Of a DNA stretch of 64,000 bases, positions 34,145 to 42,610 are shown one piece after another. The position numbers and the translations under genes are program-made. Location: the NCBI GenBank assembly GCA_902495245.1, contig CABUWI010000004.1, positions 62,001 to 126,000 on the forward strand. The letters run 5' to 3'. This stretch comes from an uncultured Porphyromonadaceae bacterium (lineage in GTDB: Bacteria; Bacteroidota; Bacteroidia; Bacteroidales; Muribaculaceae). The number at the start of each line of letters is the position of its first letter. Position 1 is the stretch's first letter. The notes under the pieces were generated by a model. That model did no database searches, had not been told where the DNA came from, and was given only the letters and a program-made list of their open reading frames with translations.

Positions 34145-36141
34145 CTAATCCCGTCTCTGCGCAAAAGGGCGTCGATTTGCGGGTCGCGGCCCCTGAAGGC
34201 GCGATAAAGCTTGTCGGGGGCGGCGGTTCCGCCGCGCTCGAGAATGTTGCGGCGAAACGAAAGCGCCGGCGCAGGGTTGAACGTGCCTTGTTGACTGAAG
34301 TAGTCGAACGCGTCGGCGTCGAGCACTTCGGCCCACTTGTAGGAATAATAACCCGCAGCATAGCCGCCTGAAAAGATGTGGCCGAACGACGTCGCGGTCG
34401 ACGTGCCGTCGGCGGGCGCGAACACTGCCGCCTTGGCCGCGGCGGCGCGCTCCGTGGCGATGATGTCGTCAATCGGCTCGGTGATGGTGTGGAAACCGAA
34501 GTCGAGATAGCCGAACCCGAGCTGACGCATGCAGGCATAGGCCGCGCCGAAACATTCCGAGGCGATGAGGCGGTCAAACAGCTCGTCGGGCAACGGCGCG
34601 CCGGTCTGATAATGGCGTGCAAAACCGTCAAGAAACTCGCGTGTGCGGAAAAAATTCTCGTTGAACTGCGACGGCAGCTCGACGAAGTCGCGATAGACAT
34701 TCGTGCCGGCCAGCGACGAATAGCGGGCGCGCGTCAGCAGGGAATGAAGCGCATGGCCGAACTCGTGGAGAAAGGTCGTTACCTCGCCCGGCAGCAGCAG
34801 CGACGGCGCTCCGCCTGTCGGTTTGGTGAAGTTCATAACGATGTTCACCAGCGGGCGCGTCGTGGCGTCGGCTTCGCGGAATTCGGTCATCCATGCTCCG
34901 GGGCTCTTGCGGCCTGCGCGGGGAAAGAAGTCGGCATAGAGGTAACCCAGCGTGGAGCCGTCGGCATCGTTGACCTGATAGGCTTTGACGTCGGGGTGAT
35001 AGACGGGAATGTCTGTCCGCTCGGTGAAGCTGATGCCGTACAGGCGGCCGGCAAGGCCGAACACTCCGCCAATCACTGCCGACAGTTCGAAATAGGGGCG
35101 CATCTCTTCGGGGTCGAAGTCATAGCGTGCCTTGCGCAGGCGGTTGGAGTGCCATGCATAGTTCCACGGCGTAATCTCCTCGCCCGCAAACTCGGCCAGT
35201 TCGTCGAGCTCGCGGCGCAAGGCCGGGGCGTAGGCGTCGTGCAGGCGGTCAAGCAACCCGAGGGCGGCGGCCGGCGTGCGCGCCATGGTGCGCGCCAGCT
35301 TGAAGTCGGCAAAGCTCTCGTAGCCGAGCAGCCGCGCCTTTTCGAGCCGCAGATTGGCGGTTTCGCGCACGATGTCGACGTTCGAATACTCACCCGTCAG
35401 GTTGCGGCCGGAATACATGCGCCACACCCTTTCGCGCAGGTCGGCAAAGGGCGAGAGTTTCATGAAGGCCATGTATTCAGGCGCCTGAAGCGTCAGCACG
35501 TATGGCGCCTCCGAGCCGCGGGCTGCGGCGTTTTCGCGCATCGTGTCGAGCAGCCATTGCGGCAGCCCTTCGGTGTGGGCCTCGTCGAGTTCGAGAGAGT
35601 AGCCGGCCAGCTCTTTCTTTACATTGTTGCCGAAAAGAGTCGACAGTTCGCTGAGGCGGGCGTTGATTTCGCGGAAGCGCTCGCGGTCGGCGCCCTCAAG
35701 GTCGGCACCGCCGCGCACAAAGCCGTGCCAAGTGTTTTCGAGCAGCATCATCTGCTCGGGGTCGAGACCGAGCGACGCACGGTTCTCATATACCACCTTG
35801 ATGCGGGCAAACAGCACGGCGTTGAGCGAGATGCGCGACGAATAGTCGCTCACCCGCGCCGCAATGTCCGATGCAAGGTCGAGCAGTTCGTCATCGGCAT
35901 CGGCCGACAGCAGCGGATAGAACACGCCGAGCACGCGGTCAAGCTCCGCTCCGGCACGCTCGAGCGCCTCGACGGTGTTTTCAAACGTCGGTTCGGCCTC
36001 GTTCGAGGCTATGGCGTCAACCTCCGCCAGACCGGCGGCAATCGCCCTGTCAACGGCGGGTAGATAATTATCGACTGAAATCTCGCCGAATGGCGGGAAA
36101 TAGAAATCTGAGAGCAGCGGATTCTTCTTATCGGTTGTCAT
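34138..36141 (-). CDS. M3 family metallopeptidase (oligopeptidase/Dcp type)
   Basis: Zinc peptidase of about 667 residues that cleaves short peptides. Start set at ATG 36141 (MTTDKKNPLLSDFYFPPFGE), which begins 14 bases inside the end of the TPR gene; the frame is open to 36225 but that part is antisense-free overlap only. The zinc motif is TTFLHEFGHALHSLL with a downstream Glu in YRDFVELPSQFNE. No signal peptide, so probably cytoplasmic; homologues in the family are called peptidyl-dipeptidase or oligopeptidase A. Confidence 0.93.
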   Translation of the reverse strand: MTTDKKNPLLSDFYFPPFGEISVDNYLPAVDRAIAAGLAEVDAIASNEAEPTFENTVEALERAGAELDRVLGVFYPLLSADADDELLDLASDIAARVSDYSSRISLNAVLFARIKVVYENRASLGLDPEQMMLLENTWHGFVRGGADLEGADRERFREINARLSELSTLFGNNVKKELAGYSLELDEAHTEGLPQWLLDTMRENAAARGSEAPYVLTLQAPEYMAFMKLSPFADLRERVWRMYSGRNLTGEYSNVDIVRETANLRLEKARLLGYESFADFKLARTMARTPAAALGLLDRLHDAYAPALRRELDELAEFAGEEITPWNYAWHSNRLRKARYDFDPEEMRPYFELSAVIGGVFGLAGRLYGISFTERTDIPVYHPDVKAYQVNDADGSTLGYLYADFFPRAGRKSPGAWMTEFREADATTRPLVNIVMNFTKPTGGAPSLLLPGEVTTFLHEFGHALHSLLTRARYSSLAGTNVYRDFVELPSQFNENFFRTREFLDGFARHYQTGAPLPDELFDRLIASECFGAAYACMRQLGFGYLDFGFHTITEPIDDIIATERAAAAKAAVFAPADGTSTATSFGHIFSGGYAAGYYSYKWAEVLDADAFDYFSQQGTFNPAPALSFRRNILERGGTAAPDKLYRAFRGRDPQIDALLRRDGIRN

Positions 36142-38293
36142 TTTCAAATCGAATGGCGTCAAGCAGAAGCGGCAGAGCCGACGTGTCGATGCCGGCGCGC
36201 TGAAGCAGCGGCATGTCGTCGGCAAACGAGGCGGCCAGCACGTCGGCGTCGGCTGAATGCAGTTTATAAAAGTTCAGGGCTTCGCGCATGTTGCCCTGCG
36301 CGAATTCGAGATGGCCCATATTGAGATAGTCGGCCGGCGTGGGTGTGGTCTCGACGAAGATGCGCTCGTAGTAGCGTCGCGCCGTGTCGTAGTCGCGGTT
36401 GAGGAACGAGCACCACGCAATCGGGCGCAGCGGCTTGGGCGACTTTTCGTCGAGCATCTCGGCCTTATAGCAGCAATGAAGCGCCTCGTGCAGCCTGCCG
36501 AGCTCGATGTGGCAATAGGCGCTCTGCAAGGCCGTTTCCGGTTTGTCGGGCGCCAGGATTTCGAGTCGGTCGAAATATTCGAGCGCCTTTTCATAGCGTC
36601 CCAGCGACTTGTTGAGCTGAGCCAGACGGCGCAGGGTCCACTCCGAGTCGGGAGCCAGCAGTTCGGCGCGCTCATATTCAACCAGTGCCTCGCTCGGGCG
36701 GCCGAGCCGCTGCAGGGCGTGGCCCATTTTCTGATGAAGGGTCAGGTCGGGCGTCAGCATGCGGAACAGGGCAAGCGCCTGACCGTAGTGCCCGTGTTTG
36801 AAGTAGAATTCGCCGAGCAGCCTGATCTTGCCGGGCTCGCTCACGTCGGGGCGCAATGCCGGAATCGTGGCCGGATTGATGAGGCGGTCAAACGGATTTT
36901 CAAACTCGCCGCTGCGTCGGAACAGCTTGAAAAAGCGGTAGAGGTCTTGCACATAGCCGCGAATCAGCGCCTCGCGCCTCGCCTTTTCGGGCATCAGTTC
37001 CGCGCCGGCCATCTCGGCCAGCTTCACGTTGGCCTCCGAGAGTTGGGAGAGCACCATCTGTTTCTGGGCGTCGGGCAGTCGGTCGAGCGACAGGACGAAC
37101 GAATATTTGTCGCTGCTGCACATGGCGGTGCTCTCGGCGAGCATCATGCCGAAGGCGTCGTCGTGGCCCAGCGCGTCGGCCACGTCGCGCCGGTCGGCGT
37201 CGAAGGGCAGGAACCAGTGGGCTATGTGGCTGAAAAACGGATAGTTTTTCAGCGCTGAAAAAGCGGCATAGAAAATATCTCCGCCCTCAAACTGCATCTC
37301 CGAAAATTTGCGCAGACGCTCGGAAAGGCCCGACTTGTCAAGCATCTCTTCCCATTCGGGATTGATTTCGCCGTCAGTCGGGTCGATGCGCCCCTCTTTG
37401 ATGTGCTTTTCGATGTCGGGGCGCAGCTTCATCATTTCGGGAATAATCTCGTCCTGCATGGCGCGGGTAATTTTTTCGACATCGGCCATGCGTATAATCT
37501 GCATGATGGTCTGCTCGACGTCGCCGCTCCACCTGCCCCCGTCGCGAAGCGTGGAGAGGCGGGCGCCGAGCGAGGCTGAATCCGAGCGCCGAGGCCAGCG
37601 GGCCATAACGAGTACCGCGCCGATGGTTGCACGCAGCTCCACTTCTTCGTCATTGGCGGCATCGGCAAAATCGAGCAACAGACGCAGACCCGGCTCGCTG
37701 AAAAACTGAAGCAGCGACATGGTCAGCGCGCCGACGACAACCGATTTCATCGACCGCGACGTTGAGTCGTCAGCCATGAGGTCGCGCAAGGCGGCCACCT
37801 CGTCAAACGAGAGCGGCACCGTGGTCCACACGCGGTCAAACACGCGGTCTTCGAGGTCTTCAGCCACGCGCCGGCGCGACTGACGCTCCGATTGCGACAG
37901 CGTCGACGCCGCAAACGCCGAAATGCCGGCCGCCGCGCGCCGATATTCGCCGATGAGCGATTCAAGCGACTCGCCGCGACGCAGGCGCAGGGTGCGCACA
38001 ACGCCGAAATAGAGCGACGTCGAATCGGCCACCATGCTCTCGCGAATAAGCATGTCGAGCAGGGTGTATATTCTGATTGACAATGCCGAAATCTGAGCCT
38101 CGCGCCCGGGGTCGGGCGCTCCGGTCAGCGCATAGCTGACGATGCGTTCATAATCGTCGCGCGCCGTCTGCAGGTCGTCGCGCATGCGGCCCGCACCGGC
38201 CGGCAGCATGACCCCTAACAGGCGAAACGCCTCATGAAAGTTGCGCGCGGCAACGGCGGCTTCGACCGCCTTTTTATATTCGTCGGTATTCAT
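36128..38293 (-). CDS. TPR-repeat protein, large, unknown role
   Basis: A 721-residue soluble protein. The N-terminal two thirds are helical and rich in Arg, Asp and Leu, without a recognised domain. From about residue 490 come five to six tetratricopeptide repeats (for example GHALQRLGRPSEALVEYERA, LGRYEKALEYFDRLEILAPD, HIELGRLHEALHCCYKAEML). TPRs mediate protein contacts. No signal peptide or membrane helix. It lies 33 bases downstream of the NamZ-like gene and overlaps the M3 peptidase gene. Confidence 0.8.
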   Translation of the reverse strand: MNTDEYKKAVEAAVAARNFHEAFRLLGVMLPAGAGRMRDDLQTARDDYERIVSYALTGAPDPGREAQISALSIRIYTLLDMLIRESMVADSTSLYFGVVRTLRLRRGESLESLIGEYRRAAAGISAFAASTLSQSERQSRRRVAEDLEDRVFDRVWTTVPLSFDEVAALRDLMADDSTSRSMKSVVVGALTMSLLQFFSEPGLRLLLDFADAANDEEVELRATIGAVLVMARWPRRSDSASLGARLSTLRDGGRWSGDVEQTIMQIIRMADVEKITRAMQDEIIPEMMKLRPDIEKHIKEGRIDPTDGEINPEWEEMLDKSGLSERLRKFSEMQFEGGDIFYAAFSALKNYPFFSHIAHWFLPFDADRRDVADALGHDDAFGMMLAESTAMCSSDKYSFVLSLDRLPDAQKQMVLSQLSEANVKLAEMAGAELMPEKARREALIRGYVQDLYRFFKLFRRSGEFENPFDRLINPATIPALRPDVSEPGKIRLLGEFYFKHGHYGQALALFRMLTPDLTLHQKMGHALQRLGRPSEALVEYERAELLAPDSEWTLRRLAQLNKSLGRYEKALEYFDRLEILAPDKPETALQSAYCHIELGRLHEALHCCYKAEMLDEKSPKPLRPIAWCSFLNRDYDTARRYYERIFVETTPTPADYLNMGHLEFAQGNMREALNFYKLHSADADVLAASFADDMPLLQRAGIDTSALPLLLDAIRFENDNR

Positions 38294-38326
38294 AGATATT
38301 CGTTGAACTGCAAAATCCGTGCCATT

Positions 38327-39526
38327 TCAATAGAGCAGATAAGGTTCTGTCGCGGCACGCCACGCGGCCGCGCCGTCGGCCAGAAGCGCCTCGACATCGG
38401 CGGCGAGCATGCGGCGCGCAAACGCCTTGCGCACGGCGCGCGAACCGCACACCTTGTCAAACATCTCAACACGCGCGGCCGCGGCGCTGTTCAGCACGTT
38501 TGCGCCCATTGCGGCCAGTTCCTGCATCACATAGAACTGCACCGGCGTGAGCCGCGCCTCTTCCGGCGAATGAATGACCGGTTGCACGCCCTGCAGACGC
38601 TTGCCGGCAATCTGCATGTGGCACGGCCTGAACTTCACCCCGGGCAGCCCGAGCGCGTTGAGCCGCCGCGCAAGTTCCGCGGCACTGAAGTCGGCGCCGA
38701 GAGCCACCTTGAACGGCATGGTGAAGTTGGCGCCGATGTTCACCGTGCCCAGTTCGCCCATGATGCCCGTGGCGGGATAGTAGAGCGCGGTTTCGGCCGT
38801 GGGTATATTCGGTGAGGTCGGCACCCACACAAGGCCCGTATCTTCAAAAGTCATTGAGCGCTCCCACCCTTCCATCTTCACGACCTGCAAATCGCATCGC
38901 CCGTCAAGTTGCGTGGCGTTGAGATAGCGCGCAAGCTCACCGGGCGTGAGGCCGTAGACATAAGGTATCGAATAGCGGCTCACAAACGAGCGGCAGTCAG
39001 GCTCGACGACGAACGGCCCCTCCACCCTCTCGCCGCCGAGCGGATTCGGACGGTCAAGCACCATCAGCGACACGCCGTTGGCGGCACACGCCTCCATCAG
39101 CTCGCCCAGGGTGGAAATGAACGTATATGAGCGACAGCCTATGTCCTGTATGTCATAGACAAGCACATCAAGACCGGCAAGCATCTGCGGCGTCGGCTTG
39201 CGAGTGGCGCCATAAAGCGAATGCACCTTGACGCCGGTCTGCGGGTCGGTCGACGCGGCCACGCGCGCCCCGGCCGGAACGTCGCCCCTCACGCCGTGTT
39301 CGGGCGCGAAAAGCGCCGCCAACTCCACCTCGGGCGCCTCGGCAAGAATGTCGATGGTCGAGCGCAACTCCGAGTCGACGCCCGTCGGGTTCGTAACCAG
39401 CCCCACGCGCTTGCCACGCAGCGCCTCAAACCCGCCGTCGCGCAACACTTCGACCCCGGTCCTCACCCGCGCCGAAATGCACAATGGCAACAATACGAAC
39501 AGAATATGCAAAAAAAATCTCATCAT
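38327..39526 (-). CDS. DUF1343 (NamZ-like) exported protein
   Basis: About 399 residues with start at ATG 39526 or 39523 (MMRFFLHILFVLLPLCISA), giving a signal peptide. The DUF1343 pattern is visible: KRVGLVTNPTGVDSELR, ALFAPEHGVRGDVPAG, VYDIQDIGCRSYTFISTLGE and DRPNPLGGERVEGP. NamZ members of this family are exo-beta-N-acetylmuramidases that release MurNAc from peptidoglycan ends. The open frame extends upstream into the SpoIID gene but the signal peptide defines the start. Last clear member of the envelope cluster. Confidence 0.87.
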   Translation of the reverse strand: MMRFFLHILFVLLPLCISARVRTGVEVLRDGGFEALRGKRVGLVTNPTGVDSELRSTIDILAEAPEVELAALFAPEHGVRGDVPAGARVAASTDPQTGVKVHSLYGATRKPTPQMLAGLDVLVYDIQDIGCRSYTFISTLGELMEACAANGVSLMVLDRPNPLGGERVEGPFVVEPDCRSFVSRYSIPYVYGLTPGELARYLNATQLDGRCDLQVVKMEGWERSMTFEDTGLVWVPTSPNIPTAETALYYPATGIMGELGTVNIGANFTMPFKVALGADFSAAELARRLNALGLPGVKFRPCHMQIAGKRLQGVQPVIHSPEEARLTPVQFYVMQELAAMGANVLNSAAAARVEMFDKVCGSRAVRKAFARRMLAADVEALLADGAAAWRAATEPYLLY

Positions 39527-39527
39527 T

Positions 39528-41408
39528 TCAATAGAGTTTTGTGAGGGTGGCGCCGGGGAAGTAGTGGGCGAGAATGGCGCGGTAGTCATAGCCGCGTTCG
39601 GCCATCATGGCGGCGCCGATCTGGCAGAGGCCGACGCCGTGGCCCCACCCTGCCCCGTGCAGCACGAAGTCCGTACCCTCGCGATCTACGACGAACGCCG
39701 AGCTGTAAAGATGGCTCTCGCTGAGCCAGCGGCGAATCATCAGCTCCTTGCCGACAACTACCGTGCGCTTGCTGCCGACAATGCGCAGACGGCAAATGCG
39801 GCCCGACGTGCCGCGCTCAAGCGGCTCAAGCGCGCGTATCTCGCCGAAGTCTATGCCCGACCGGCGGCACACGAGCTCGCCCAGCTGCGCCGCGGTGTAG
39901 CGCACTGTCCAGCGATAGAAGTCGGGCGTGGTTTCCGTGTCGAAGTCATTGAGCACCTGCCTCAACGCGTCGGCCGGCGGGTCGGCGCAGAAAGCCTCGG
40001 GACGCGACATAATCCACTCGCGGGCGTTCGCCTCGACCGTCAAATCCGGAAAATCGGCCTCGTCAGTCTTATCGGCACGCTCTGTAAGATAGCTGTGGGC
40101 GCGCGGTTCCCAGCAGGTTTCAAAACGCTCGAATGCGCCGCCGCAACATTTTGAGAAACGCGCGTCGCAGATGCGGCCGTCGACGGCAAGCACCAGGCCG
40201 GCCGTGGCCTCGACGGCTCGCCCGGCCTCGGGCGAGACTATGCGCGTCAGTCCCTGATAGCGCTGGCAATGGTCGTCAGAGCAGACGTCAAACCCGACGT
40301 GGTCGTTGTGGTCGAACCAGCGGCAAATCTCGCCGGCCTCGCGGGCAGGCTCATCGGCTGCGGGCAGCCCTTTGTCGGCAAGCGGACGCGTCGAGCGCAT
40401 CTGCGCCAGCAGCCAGCTGCGCGAAATGACGGCGTGAGCCTTGAGCAGCTCGGCCGACGACATTGCCGACATTTCAGACGAAATGACCGAGCGCAGATAT
40501 TCTTCAACCCCGATGCGGTTATACAGATGCCCGTCGTGCTCAATCATCTCGCCGGCAAAACGTTGCGTCTGGCGCCGCTCCCAATGAAAGTCTTTGCCGA
40601 TGACTATGCCCTCAACCTCGGTCGAGCCGTCGGCAAGCGGGGTCAATCGCGGTCGGTCGGTAATGAGTTCAACATAGACCACGGGCTGCTGAAACGTAAC
40701 CTCCTTCAATATGGCGTCGACCCGCGCGCCGGCAAGCCGCTCGAAGTCTTCGCGGCTCACGGCAATCAGCGTGCCGCTGAGGTCAATCGCCGCCGGGCTC
40801 ACGGACAGCTCCCCATAGCAGTCGGGGCGGTGTTTCTGGCGCGGAATGACGGTGATGCGGCCGTCGGTACACGTCATGTTCACCATCGGGTCAATCTCCT
40901 CGACGTTGAACTCGCCCTCGGGCAGTTCGTAGGTGTAAAACCGACGCGGAGTGCGCATATAGCGGCTCGGCACGGCCTGAAAGTGCATATGGTCGGGCGC
41001 CGAGGCTCCGCAGCGCGCGCCGTTGTAGAAGACGGTATAGCCCGGCAGCTCGCGGCTGAGGCGGCGCATCTGCTCCGCCCTCCCCTTGAGCGTCTGCGGC
41101 GTGTGGGCCTTGGAGGCGATTGTCAGATGGCCGGGAAAAATCGGAAACGGATTGACCAGAATCTCCATATCTTCCCACTCGATTGCCATCTGTTGCGGCG
41201 GGCGGTTGGCCGCGCAGAGAAAACAGGGGCGCGCGGCTATGCTTGCCGCATCGACCTTCGCCTTGGTGCTCACTGCTCGCGCGGGGTTGAACTGCACGTC
41301 GTAGCCCCCTGCCCGCTTGGTCTCGACGGCCTCAAGCGCCTTGAAGCGCGCGGCCGCCTCGGGCCACGCTTCAAGCTGACGACTGATAAAAGACTCGATG
41401 TCAATCAT
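39528..41408 (-). CDS. HIT-like (DUF4922) and SpoIID/LytB fusion protein
   Basis: A 626-residue two-part protein. Residues of about 60-150 resemble the HIT/GalT nucleotidyltransferase fold: PCFLCAANRP (61-70), FPGHLTIAS, and the histidine triad-like HMHFQ at 140-144. The C-terminal half is a SpoIID domain: VEEYLRSVISSEM, AHAVISRSWLLAQ, CSDDHCQRYQGL, and the GWGHGVGLCQIGAAMMAERG signature. SpoIID proteins cut or activate cutting of denuded peptidoglycan glycan strands. No signal peptide is visible, which is odd for a SpoIID domain. Overlaps the glycosyltransferase gene by 4 bases. Confidence 0.85.
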   Translation of the reverse strand: MIDIESFISRQLEAWPEAAARFKALEAVETKRAGGYDVQFNPARAVSTKAKVDAASIAARPCFLCAANRPPQQMAIEWEDMEILVNPFPIFPGHLTIASKAHTPQTLKGRAEQMRRLSRELPGYTVFYNGARCGASAPDHMHFQAVPSRYMRTPRRFYTYELPEGEFNVEEIDPMVNMTCTDGRITVIPRQKHRPDCYGELSVSPAAIDLSGTLIAVSREDFERLAGARVDAILKEVTFQQPVVYVELITDRPRLTPLADGSTEVEGIVIGKDFHWERRQTQRFAGEMIEHDGHLYNRIGVEEYLRSVISSEMSAMSSAELLKAHAVISRSWLLAQMRSTRPLADKGLPAADEPAREAGEICRWFDHNDHVGFDVCSDDHCQRYQGLTRIVSPEAGRAVEATAGLVLAVDGRICDARFSKCCGGAFERFETCWEPRAHSYLTERADKTDEADFPDLTVEANAREWIMSRPEAFCADPPADALRQVLNDFDTETTPDFYRWTVRYTAAQLGELVCRRSGIDFGEIRALEPLERGTSGRICRLRIVGSKRTVVVGKELMIRRWLSESHLYSSAFVVDREGTDFVLHGAGWGHGVGLCQIGAAMMAERGYDYRAILAHYFPGATLTKLY

Positions 41409-42610
41409 TTCATTTTGACGCGCGCCTCCAGCTCGACCGAGCGAATCAGGTCTTTATAGAGGTTGTTGGCGTTGATTTTTTCCTGACTGAGGTTCGAGTC
41501 GGAGTTTCCGCCCCAGCGGCGGCAGTTGTAAAGCGACTCGAAGATGCGCCCGATGCGATATTCGCGGCTGATGCGGAGCACCATCGCATAATCTTCGCCG
41601 TAGCTCACGTCGGGAAAGCGCAGCTCGCGCGCTATCGGCGTATAGAAGGCTCGCGGCGCGCCGAGGCCGTTGATGCGCAGGGCGTTGTTGGCACCGTTGG
41701 CGTCGGTCCATTCGGCGTGGTCAATCAGGCCGGGCGGAATGACGTTGAGGTCGAAGTCGGTAAGGGTGTACGAGCCGATTACGCACGCCGCGCCCGTCTC
41801 GCGAAACTTGTCAACGATTGTCTGCAGAGTGGCCTGCGACGAGTAGACGTCGTCCGAGTCGAGCTGCACCGCAAAGCGTCCGCACAGAGGCGAGTCGAGC
41901 GCCACATTCCAGCAGCCGCCGATGCCGTGGCCCGGTTCGGGAACGATGTGCACCACCTGCGGATTATCGGCCGCCATGCGTTGGAGCAGGCGCGTGGTGC
42001 CGTCCGTGCTGTGGTTGTCGACCACGATGACGTTGAACCGGAAGCCCGTGCGTTGGCTCAGGGCGGAGGCCACGGCGTCGCCGACTGTGGCAACCCTGTC
42101 TTTGACCGGAATGATTACGGAAGCCTCCACCGGGAAATCGCCGTCGTGGGCCACGGGACGGCCGGGGGCCACAAGACCTCCGCGCCGCTCAAGCCAGTCG
42201 GTAAAGATTCTCTCTTTTTCAATCTGCGCCCGGCGGTTGCGGGGGTCGACATAGTTGAACTGGGCCTCGCCCGCGTCGGTGCGCGGAGTGCTCTCCACTT
42301 CGGCCACTACCTCGGGCACATGCACAATCGACCCGAGCATGTCGAGCCACATGGCATAGAACGACGCATAGTCGCGTCCGGGATATTGCGCCGGCCGCTC
42401 GTCGTTCACGAGCATCACCGGGCCGAAGTCGAAGTCGTCGCGCACCGAGCCCGACTGCGGCGCGATGAGCGGCACCGGTCGGCCGTCGCGAACATAGTCG
42501 CCGAACACGGCTTCCGCACCCGTTTCTGCGGCAACCGCGCGCAGGCGCTCTTCATCGACGCGCAGCAGCTTGTCGGCCGTGAGCGTCAGCAGTGTATAGT
42601 TTTTTGTCAT
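41405..42610 (-). CDS. Family 2 glycosyltransferase with N-terminal extension
   Basis: A 401-residue protein. The GT-A domain begins near residue 160: EASVIIPVKDRVATVGDAVA, VIVVDNHSTDGT, the metal-binding DSDDVYSSQ, and a late YGEDYAMVLRISR segment. The first 150 residues are an extra domain with no recognised fold. No membrane helices. The 4-base overlaps at both ends (amidase-like gene before, HIT-SpoIID after) tie it to the envelope cluster; the sugar substrate is unknown. Confidence 0.85.
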   Translation of the reverse strand: MTKNYTLLTLTADKLLRVDEERLRAVAAETGAEAVFGDYVRDGRPVPLIAPQSGSVRDDFDFGPVMLVNDERPAQYPGRDYASFYAMWLDMLGSIVHVPEVVAEVESTPRTDAGEAQFNYVDPRNRRAQIEKERIFTDWLERRGGLVAPGRPVAHDGDFPVEASVIIPVKDRVATVGDAVASALSQRTGFRFNVIVVDNHSTDGTTRLLQRMAADNPQVVHIVPEPGHGIGGCWNVALDSPLCGRFAVQLDSDDVYSSQATLQTIVDKFRETGAACVIGSYTLTDFDLNVIPPGLIDHAEWTDANGANNALRINGLGAPRAFYTPIARELRFPDVSYGEDYAMVLRISREYRIGRIFESLYNCRRWGGNSDSNLSQEKINANNLYKDLIRSVELEARVKMK

